Assembly: GCA_000969725.1 (NCBI GenBank)
Contig: JXSR01S044558.1
From: Ophiothrix spiculata
Lineage: Eukaryota > Echinodermata > Ophiuroidea > Amphilepidida > Ophiotrichidae
Strand: one strand, 5' to 3'
DNA length: 28,680 bases
Below the pieces are notes generated by a model that was given only the letters and a program-made list of their open reading frames with translations, searched no databases and was not told the DNA's origin. Position numbers and translations under genes: made by a program. Positions within the stretch are counted from its first letter, which is position 1, and each line of letters starts with the position of its first letter. Below, piece after piece: positions 8,304 to 20,300 of this stretch.

Positions 8304-11300
8304 GTAAGTATAGCCAAGTTCAGTAAAAGCCTAATAGATGGCACCCTTCATTTCAAAAACTGTTTGCCCATTTGTGACGTCACAAGTGGCCACTGCTCAT
8401 TTTCCCATAGAAAACAATGCAAAATTTTTATACCATTTTAGCTTAAATGAGCGTCACTTTCATGATTTCTTGTTGAATAGATGTTGTTTATTGGTCATTT
8501 CCAAACACAACCCTGTATTTATTTCATTTAGTAACAGGATTTAAAAGGAATAAATATTGAAATAAAACATTTTCCCCATAGACTTACACACTTAAGAAGT
8601 TACCATTGTAAAATCTGGCCCTGATCATACATTTTTTGGCAATTTTGCAAAATCTTCTTTTTGCTCTAACTTTAAAAGTACTTACCCTAGAAAGTTGGTT
8701 GAACCACCATTTTTGTTGCAAATTTTGTCACCTTTAATTTAAATCCACTTTTAGAAAATATTTCAATTTTCTAAATTTTATGAACATACCTCATTTTCAG
8801 CAGTTAAATTCACTCACAAAGTCATCAATGGAATCAATGTAAAGTTATTCATTTTTTGTGAATACCAGCCAATGGGATTGGATCTTCACATAATGACAAT
8901 CTGAATGCAGTCACCGCATGTTCACATATTTTTGCAAGCATAGGACATTGAGAATCATCAATCAACCGAACTATGACATTGGGTACACCTGAACTTTGTG
9001 GTGCATCTGTGAAAGTTACACATCGTCATGTGAGTGCAAGAAAGTCGTATCTGCAATAGCTGCCATTTGTTATAAATTTTGATTGCATACTTTATAAAAT
9101 CCAGTCTTGGGTCAGTGGTTCTTGAAATGGTTCTTCATTTCAAGAGCCACTGACATATTGCAGGAAAATGTTGAGGGATTTTTCACATTCTAGTGACAAG
9201 GTGTTTAATAAAAATAAGTTAAGGCAGCCATTGCAGATACGACTTTCTTGCACTCACATGACGACATATACATATACCCTCACTCCCCACATGAAATCGC
9301 CTCCAAACGAGGGCTTACAGTCTTACACATACAACAGAGGACATTGTGTGTGTGTGTGTGTTTAGTACTCTGTAACTGCGTACAAAAACACGATTTTTCC
9401 GGCAACCGTGGACCCACTCCGAACATGCAAAGGGGATCTATTGGGGTGAATAGCTCAGATATGTTTTCATACAGTTCTCAGCTTTTGGACCTATCTGTAA
9501 ACAGATGAAGGTTTCTTATTTCTATGTGCATCCTTAGTTGTAGGGGTGTATGTGGTTGTGTTCTTGTGTGGAGGTGTTTTTACACACACCCCACCATCAT
9601 GCACTCACCCCCACACACACAGTTGTATTATGTAAGCCTTTAAATATTCATGTCCAAGTATTATATTTTGATAATAGTAAATGTTTTTTCAAAGAAACAA
9701 ATGTTGCTTGAAACCAGTATTGTTTGGAACCAATAATAACCATATCTAGATTTTCTTGATATCATATGTGTCTACTTAGTGCATCTTGTTGCATGGTTGA
9801 TTATAAAGTCCTATGTTTCCTCTTTACCAGTGTTTGAGCGTACTGAACTACTTCAGATCTGTTGAAAGGACTTTGACAATCAATGATGGAGGACTGTCAT
9901 TGGAGAGCAAACAGAAAAATGGAATGTAAGTAGAACCACTGTAGCACTGGGATTCATTTATAGGCCAAAAAAATATTTATTGGTCAATTTAAACAAAAAT
10001 CCATGTTGGGGTTGCATTGACAAACATTGGGGCCCTGTACTCTGGATTTTCATTTACACTGTCCAATAAATCATTGTTGAGGCTATAGTGTTTAAAGCTA
10101 TAGTCAGATGCGGACCTGTGTCACAAAGCCAAGGAAATTTTATAGAATCTTGATTCGGCGCCATCTTGTGTCGCTCATGGAACAGAGTTGTTGTACCTCT
10201 GGATATATTCGGAGTTTGGCCCTATATCCAGGTGTAAATCTTCACTTGACGAATATACAGCGTGTGCATTTAATTTCACGCGCAAACCGTGTCTGCGTTT
10301 CAAGTAGCGTGTATTGTGACTTACTCTGATCAAAGTACGCCAATTTTCCTGCTAATCCGTTTCGAAGTCTCTTGAAATATGGGACACAGAGACGTAAAAT
10401 GCTGGAGGTACAATAACTCGCCCTCATGAGCGACAATCCAATATGGCCGCCAACACATAGGATTTACACGGCAATCAAATCAAAATGGCAGCAAGTCCAG
10501 ATTCCCCTTTATAAATTCCTTGGGTAAAACAAACAGCGCATATTGCATAATGTTTATTCACTGTATATGGCATGACAGCACGCAGGGACTATGCATCCAA
10601 GCTTATGAACGCTGACCTCTCAACCTCCCAGATGTCTACTTACAGCTATTTTTGATGATTTTGGTAATAAGTAGACACAAATATTATAACAGGATCATGA
10701 ATTATAATTGTTGTTGTTATTGACATGATTTAAGAATCAAGAAATGGTTAATTTGCTTAAAAAGTAAGAAATACATGCCATTTCTAACTAGATTGCTGTG
10801 TTTAAATCCGGGGGTACCACTCAAATATAATGTTGCAGGCATAGCGTGACCAAGAAAAAGGTGAATTAGGGTTGTTTTTGAGGACTGAAGGGTGTATCAG
10901 ATGACACCATTTAGGGTACCAAAAACAGCAATTTTGGGGCAATTTTCAAGAAATAGGGTACTTTTTCAAACTCTAGTGTGAAAACAGTATCGATAAAATC
11001 CCGATTTAGGGTGTGGATAGGGGAAAAAGAGTATATTTTGGCTTCAGAATCCTCCACCCTTTAGGGTTGTTTTGAAAAACTGTGGTCACACTATGCCTGC
11101 AACATTATATTTGGCCCCTGGGTCTAAATAAGTGCACCAGAACCTTACATTATAGTCCACTAGCCTAGGCAACAACCTTATGTCATGTGAATATCATCAA
11201 ACCCTTGTTTAAAACTTAGTATGGTAAATCAATTCAAATGCAATGCTATTGTAACTTGAATATAGAGCAAGTTAAAAACATTGTACCGATAATCTTAAAG

Positions 11301-14300
11301 TAATATTATAAGATTTGGTTTGAAAATAGATTTGAGTTAAAACAGTTTAAGATGAAGAATTTTGAATAACAATATGTGTGTTTTACTCTGATCTTGTCTT
11401 ATCATAATGAAAATGTCCCTTATTTACATATGTACTTTCCTATACTAATACATGTGGAATTAATTTCGGGATCCCAAATTTAATTCAGCAAAATGGCCAT
11501 AACACAAAAAGTATGCAACCTTTGAACAAATGGTTTGGAGGTATCAATATTTACCAAAAACAAATCCATTCATACAAAAAAATCAAAAGTCATAGGTGAT
11601 AGGGGGTTCCCTGTTTTTAAGATTTTATAGTATTGCTTTTAATATCTGCCTAGTTTTCCATTGGATAACAATTTTTTCTTATGTCAGTCAAACCCTTTGC
11701 ACAACATAAGTGAAATAAAAAGAATGTTTGCTCCATTTTTTCCAAACAGAAAACAAAATCACAAAGTCAATGTAAACGATGGCAGTCTTGGTGGAGGAGG
11801 AGGACTTGGTAACCATAGTTACCTGCATTATACTCCAGCAGATTTCAAGTAAGTAGTTCAAAGAACTATTCAACATGAAACCTATTTTCCATGAAAGAGA
11901 TATGATCAATTGGATGATGTCTGAATTTTAGGGGTGAGGTGTTTTGTTTTTAATCATTTTGATTGAAAATTTTAAGAATTGTATCTGTTGAATTAGATGA
12001 CCAATAGGGCTTGACGTCCAAAGACATTCGCTCCAACGGGAAGCGACATTCACTTAACAAATTTCACGACATTCGCTACACTTCAGATTGAATTGGAGTG
12101 AAGATCGCTCCGAATATTCTTGTGTTTGTTTATTCAATAGCCATACCACTGCAACATAAGCAAGTGACATTCGCTTTCATCGATTGAAACGATGTTCGCT
12201 CAATGAGAGCGACATTCGCTCTCCATTTTAGCGAATAAGTCAGAGTGAATGCCACTCCGCTGAGCAAATGTCTTTGGACGCCAAGCCTAAATATGAAGTT
12301 TAGGGTAAATTGTAGTATTCTTAATTAGGTTGTAACACATAATTAAAATTTATAATTGCCGACCTTTGACTTATTTCTCCTAATCGTGTCAAAAGCACCT
12401 ATTTATTTTGATAGTTTATAGCCACAAAAAAGAAAGAAATCTTGTGTCTTGTAATATGTGTTTAATTACTCAGTCTTGACTTTCTCTAATTTGACAATTT
12501 TTCATCTTTAGTACATAATAATACCAGCTAGGTGTCCCAAAAATGGTTACATGTAGAAAAATGTTTGTATGCAAAAAACTATAGCAGTTGGAGCAAACAA
12601 ACTTTGCAAAAATAATAAAACATGCCTCTTCTAGATGCTTGTGAAATGTTGATATCACAGCATTATTGTTTTTTGAGTAATTAACACAGATAGATACCTG
12701 TGCCTGAAACACTTTTCAAAATTCAGCAAAATAGTAAACATTTTAATATGCAATTTTCATTTTTCCACAAAATCAAGGTCACACGGTATCAATGATTTCT
12801 ATTTTATAATCATTGAAACAATCTAATTTTTTCACAAATTTAAAGTTTGCAGTTGAAACTGTTACAAAATCAATGTTACGCTTGAAAATTCAATATGCTT
12901 ATTTCAGTGTTCAACTTTTGCGACAAAGTTCGATTGACAGGTTAAATGTAAACAACTTGTTCTGGAATGCATGGAATGCAGGTATCCCTAATTTGCATAA
13001 TATATAGATATGTATACAAGAAGAGGTGGTTTTATAGTTGTTTATGAAAAATTAAACCAAATTTGATTAAATGTACATGATCAGTGGAAAAATTACACTT
13101 AACAAGCATGCGTACTATTTTGTTAAATTTTGAATAAATGGGTTTCTGACTTATGTATCTATCTTTGTTAATAACTCAAATAATGAAAATGCTGTAGTAT
13201 CAAAATTTTACGAGCATCATTTTTCAAAGTTTAATTGCTCCAATTGCAATAGTTTTTGTATACAATTATTTTGCTACATGTAACAATTTTTGGGACACCT
13301 GGTATAATATTCAAATATATACTGACTTGAAGATCTCTGGTTAAAACTATGGACCTGAAAATTTAGCTATTTTACTTCGGGTCTCTTTAGTCACTGAAGC
13401 AGGGGTGTGAGAGTTCAGATTTTAATCTGATTTCAGATTTTTTCATGCCTTCAAAACAGTCATAATTTCAGCTTTTTTTGTTATTTTCAGCCTGTTTTTG
13501 GTATTTTGTCACTGTTTTTTCAAACATCCACTCACAGCCCTGCTGAAGGACCATAGTTTTCATCCAGAGAACTGAAAAATGTAAACTTGTTTTGTATACT
13601 GTATTAATAAATTTTAGAATAATGACATTTTTCTTGCCCAATGGCCTAATTTAGTAATTAATCTTATACCAAAATGCACAAGAACATAATGCTAACTAAG
13701 AATGCAAGTGATATGTTAATGCGCATGTAAGTTTGATGCACACGTTAGTCCATGCGTGAAAGTTGTTTCTCATATTCAGAATCCATATAGTCTTTTTTCA
13801 ATAGAACTATTTATGGGTTTTCTCTAGGTGGTTGAAACAGACCAAGTATACTTTAGGTCCCATCAGAAATTTTAAGGTTAGGGTTAGGATTCGGATAAGG
13901 GTATGTTTAGGGTAAGGGTTAGGGTCGGGTCCCAGTTAGTGAGTAAGGGTCGGGTCCCAGTTAGTGAGTTAGGGTCAGGTCCCAGGTGAAGTTTTTGATG
14001 GGATCTAAAGTATACCTTTTGCGTTGAAACTCTTTGAAATAATGTCAAGGGATTTCAACACACTTAAATTTATTAACCCTTTCAGCCCTGAATTTACTTT
14101 CTAATTTCATTTTTGGGATTGCACTAGTCTATGTTTACATGATCATAACTACCATATAATGAGTACTATGCAGCATAGCTAGTGTTCAAAATATAGAGCA
14201 AAATGTAAGCTTTCAAACGGTACCAAATTTCATGTGTTTTACGTTCTTAATATTGAAGATACGTAAACCTAAAGTTTGTAAATTTTAAGTATTTCTTTAT

Positions 14301-17300
14301 TAACTAGAAATGCCCATGCGTCTTTTCGGAGTGAAAGGGTTAATTTAGTGTATCATATAATTTAATGTAATACTATTTGGTTAGCTATCATTTGGTTTTG
14401 GTTATGTAAGGCTTGGTTTGTCCGAAAACTGTATTATTGAAATTTCGTAATAACTGAGTTTTCTATATTGATCCTACTAACTTCTTACACATTTTAAAAA
14501 CTTTTTTTTGTAATTCTACAGGATTAGTGAAAGTGACTTCATGGAGTTCTGTGAGGTCGAGAATCATGATGATTTCTACACCATCAATGAAGGACGAGTC
14601 CATGTACAAGACCAAAGAGGCTACTACGTCATTTATGATGCTGCCAAGGTGGATTTCAAGTAAGTTGATTTAGGAGTCATTTTAATAGTAATTACTTGAA
14701 GGTTTAAACATGGTTGCCATCGGACAAGTTCAGACGAGGCCATTTTGACATTGCTTTTTTCCTTCCACTACTATACTTTGATCAACACCAAATACGCAGG
14801 CCTTTTCACATCGTGAATTGATATAGATAAGCGCGTGCGTAGTTAATAAACTTAATGTCTATGCTGAACACAGCACAAGTGCATGAGACGCAGCGCGTGT
14901 TGTACGTGTGACTCAAGCATTGGTATCTACGGCGCACGTGTAAGTGGGATTATGTTTACTTGCGGATGAAGAAAAGCCTCATAATTCCCACCTATTTAGT
15001 GTTGATCAAAGTATAGTTAAGTTTACCAAAGCTTTTTGCAATTCCTATGCTCATGTGATTAATCTTTTTGTCATCTGAGATACAATTTAACCATTCTGTA
15101 TTTTTGTATTAGGACATTGGAGAAGGATCTACTCCTAATTGCTACTCACTTTATTGAGAAAGATCGCAACAATAGACTGAATGATGGAAAACCTGGATAT
15201 TACAAACAGGTAAGCACTAAGAACAGCCAATTCTGAAATTAATAGAACTGAAAATCATGGGATGAAAATTCACAAAATATCATAAGGCCAAAGAAAAAAA
15301 ATAGTCTGTCTCAGCTTCCCGCACGCATAGCTTTTAAAAACTCCAAATTTAACACATTTTTTTTAAATCTTAAGTTTTTGAGAGATTTTCAGTTTTTTTC
15401 ATCTTTATTTCCTACTACTGGAAAAAAAAATCAATAAACGTCCGCGAAGCGGCCACGAAAAAAAATAGTGGCCGAAAAATGCAATTAAAAAAAATTAAGG
15501 GTATTTCCGCATCCGCGTAGCCCTTTTTTACTAAAAAACCCCAACAATTCTCCAATTTAAACTGTTTTAACCAAGAATTTTTAAAGGGGAACCGGTACTC
15601 GCCGCCATTTTGATTTCACCGCCGTGTAAATCCTATGGGACGGCAGCCATCTTGGATTGTCGCTCGTGGAGGGCAAGTTATTGTACCTCAGGCATTTTAC
15701 GGCTTAGTGGGAAAGTTGGCGTACTTTGACCAGAGTAAGTCACAATACACGCTACTCTGAAACACAGACACGCTTTGCGCGTGAAACTAAATGCACATGC
15801 TGTATATGCGTCAAGTGAAGAATTACACGATCTGCCTGGATATCGGGCCAAACTATATATCTGGAGGTACAATAACTCTGCTCCATGAGTGACATAAGAT
15901 GGCGGCGTATCCCGATTCCCCTATGAAAATTCCTTGGTTTTAAAAAACTCAAATCTATTTTTAAAGCAAATCTTATAATATTACTCTAAGCATTGATACA
16001 TTATGTGTAGGTATAATAAAATAACCGTGTATCTTCACAGCAAATATTTTATAGCTATATTTGCCATATTTAAGTTGCAATGTGTACATGTATTCATTTA
16101 TGCATTATTCAGATGCCTGAATCAAGAGACTTGAATATACCCAGTTATGGGCATTCTCAAGTGGATCGGTTTGCAGTATTACTGGATCTATGGACCAATG
16201 AAGTTGCTTATTTGGAGAACAAGAGACAGGTAATTGCAAACAGAAACATCTCAAGTTGATGGTTTTAAAAGTCGTCATGTGGGTGCAAGAAAGTCGTATC
16301 TGCAATAGCTGCCATTTGTTATAAATTTGAATTGCACAGTCTTTATGATGTTCAGTCCAGGGTCAGTGGCTCTTGAAATGGTTCTTCAGGTGACACTGGT
16401 CACCTGAAGAACCGCTCTTAGTGGCTCTTGAAATGGTTCTTCAGGTCACCTGAAGAACCATTTCAAGAGCCACTGACATATGGGAGAGAAATTTTGAGTG
16501 ATTTTTCACATTCTAGTGATAAGGTGTTTAATAAATTTACATAAGGCAGCCATTGCAGATACGACTTATTATTATTTGAACTTTCATTATATAGGGTAGC
16601 TTCTTCTGCCTTGTTACAATTGATATTATACATCTATACACATTTATCAAACACAATTTAGATATTTACATGCAATTGATATATATAAGATTTAAAGAGT
16701 GTCCTACAATTATATTTAAAAAGTCAACACTGGTGATGTAAAAAACAAATCAAAAAGGAACAAATTCATATATCCTCGATTAGATATTTGAATTGACTAA
16801 TGGACAAAGAATTGAATTTTGAATGAGTATCATTGTAAACTGAGTTGTTCCAAAGGTTTGCTGCTCTAACATGAAAAGTTCTGAAACCAGAATTTGTTTT
16901 AAGCAAGGAACAACAAGCGTGTTTGACGAGTTTCCTCTTGTGCTGTAAATATGGGTAGTATGAGTAAAGACAAAATTTGAATACAATAATTAGAAGCTGC
17001 CAATATAAAACACTTAAATAACATTATAACTTAGTTTTTGCCACTTAAGATTCCACTTAAAATTCTGATTCCATTTGTTTATATGAAGACCTTGGAAGTA
17101 CTGTGGAATAAATTTTGATTTTGTAAATGATCTGCGTGTGGTCCTTTACCATGCATTTGGATGCTAGTATCAACAAAGTGATACCATTGGGCTAATAACC
17201 ATTCAAAACTACTTTCAAAACTATATGTTATTAACATGGACAGAAGGTTTCAATATTTAATGCAAAACATTTGTTTATTCATATCACAATTTTGTTGGAA

Positions 17301-20300
17301 TGTAGGAATATTCAAGGCATTGTCAGTTGTGGAAATAGTAATTGAGGTTAATTTTAACAGGACATATAATGCTTGTACAAACCGGCACCGGAATTGTAGA
17401 GGGTCTTGTTCTTTATCCTACTATGTTTAACGCACTTATAGATCAGATAGGCAATAGGACTATTTGCGCTCTATAAATTTGGCTAAGTTAAGAAATTAAA
17501 CCATGCTTGGAACGATGCCACGTGTATTCGTAAGTGTGATTTTGTGTGTGTGTTATATGAGACTAATTAGTCCTGTCCAGTGCAGTCACTGATGTAGATG
17601 ATTTTTTTTTTGTAATCTTGTTTTCCATAGCTATTTGACGTATATCTGGAGTCCTACCATCATGTGTTTGATATGCATGAAAAGCGTAGCCTAACCCAAG
17701 TGCTGACCAATCTGATGTATCAAAGACCACGCTTTGATTTCTCGTCCAATTACTTCGTAAGAAGCTACAGGGCTGAAAGCAGATGTCTGCGATTACAATG
17801 CTCGCTGGTCCAGGCTGTATTAGATAAGCAGGTATGTTGGGACCAAGGAAATTAAAAAGGGGAATCAGTACTCGCCACCATTTTGATTTCACCAGCGTGT
17901 AAATCCTATGGGACGGCAGCCATCGTGGATTGTCGCTCATGGAGGGTGAGTTATTCTACCTTATGCATTTTACGGCTCCGCATACCACGCTTCACAACAA
18001 GTCTTCACAACGGATTAGCGGGAAAATGGGCGTACTTTGATCAGAGCAAATCGCAATACGCACTAATTGAAATGCAGACATAGTTTACACGTGAAACAAA
18101 ATTCACACGCTATATATCCGTTAAATGAAGATTTACGCGATCTGCCCGGATATGCCAGGCCAAACTCCAAATATATCCAGAGGTACACTAACTCTGCTCC
18201 ATGAGCGACACAAGATGGCGGCGTATCCGGATTTCCCTATAAAATTTCCTTGGTTGGAACTTAATCCTTGCCGGTTAACAAAATTTTTTTTTAAAGATAA
18301 AGAAGTTGGTAGGGGATTTTGGGATTTTTCAGCAACATCCTGAGTGTCCGTCTACAGAATTAGCTCTGTAGTGCTGGTTTACAAGTGTCTGTTGTGATTG
18401 TTAAATACTGTGATACGATTTATTTTTCTCACAGGGACACAAAATCGTGCGTGACTTGTATTGGTAGGAATGATTTGCAACAATAAGCCTATTATTTTTG
18501 GTGGTAGCAGCAGCCTTTTTTTGATCAGTTAGATGAACTTTAGTTTTTTGCAAGAATCCCACATAAATCACCCTGAGTGGCAGTCTATAATTAGCTCTGT
18601 AATGCTGCTTTCCACGTGTCTGCCATGATTGTCACAATGTTGCCAAAAATCATTTTTCTGTCAGCGACATTCCTTTTTAAACAGTAAGATCAGCTTCATT
18701 TTGCAAGAATCCTTGGTGACAATATGTAAATTAGCTCTACTGCAGTGCAAAGACTCCAAATTAAACTGTTAAAAAAGGATGTGCTACTTTGCATTCAATA
18801 ATGTGAAAACCACCTTTGGAAAAAGTATCCCCACCTTTGATAATGCCCCATTGAAATGAGCAAATGGTTTTCAAGAAAAAATGACCTAGAAATCTGGTCT
18901 TAATTTTGCAACAAATCGCTTTCATAAATGTTTTGTTTTCTTAGCTTTGTCACCATAAGCAAACTTCATATTTTTGACAAGCATCAAATATGTACTTGAT
19001 TATCCTATTTGTTTTGTGAATATTTTATGATCATGATGATTATGATCTTGATTCTATGTCTTACAGTGAATGTATTTTGACAAATATCAATCTCATGTAA
19101 TTTTGATCTGCGCAGATACACGACCAAAGGGAATACATCCAAAGGGTTTGCAGAGAAGGTGATAAAGAATTGGGATTACCACATAAGATTATCCCAAAAC
19201 AGCCAATAGCTATCAACTTGAGCAGGTAAAGTATAGATTCAAGTTAAACATACAGACTAGAGCACCAAGTGGTATTGCTACCAGCAATCAAATATCAAAA
19301 GTCAGAAGGTCATATTTATGTTATTGCTTTTGATGTATTTTCTTTTTACTATTATTGTATTTTATTTTAAATTATTTTAAATAAATTGCATGTTTGGAAT
19401 TAATTTCCATATCATCTTTCTAAGCTTCTCGAATGAGAAGAAGTTAGAGGAAAAGGGTTTGAACTGAAGACCTACGAGGGGATATCAAAAACTTTTAAAG
19501 ATCACCCAGAAGAAATACAGCCAGAAACATAATTTGATTATGTGACCATTAAGTCATCTTTACATGGCCACTGTAGAAAGTAACACATTTCTCCCACTTA
19601 GAACCTTCTGTCTACAGACCGACTTTGTAGAGGACTCTGTTAGCCAAAAAAATCCATATTATATTTGGCTAAAATTAACATTTTCAGATCAACCACTGAT
19701 GACCATACTTTATTGCGTCATTATGAAGTGATATTTTTGAACAATTTCCATAATTTTGATATCAATGGATAAAGGAGATTCAAACCTAACATTTCATCAT
19801 TGAATTATTTGAATGTAAACCTTCAAATGCAGGGACTTAATTATGCTGCCCATCGTTGATTTCTCTAGACAGTTTATCTAGTTAGCGGCAGTAGGTTGTT
19901 GACATCTATCGACACCTGTATAGAAAGTATAAATGCAATGGATATCATTTTTGCACCATAATATACACAAGGACAAGTGACCATCATCCTGACAAAAGTT
20001 TATTGATTATAGGTTAATAAATGCGCATTTCATACGCGAGTGAAATGAGACAAAATCAATGCACACGCGGTCAATTTTGATGCGTAAAATTTTACGAGGC
20101 CCATAGGGCCGAATGAATTGGACTGCAATCAAAATTTACCGCAAGTGCATTGATTTTGTCTCATTTAACGAGCATTATGGAATGCAAATTTATTAATCTA
20201 ATTCATACACGACAGAAAAATAATATTGCATCTTTTGTGAAAAGAAATAAGGCCTTCAATATGACCAGCAAAATCCAACACTTCTCTAAACTAAATAAAT

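Noticed and set aside
17563-17940. 125-codon minus-strand ORF
   Set aside because: It is antisense to exon 7 and runs into element B3.
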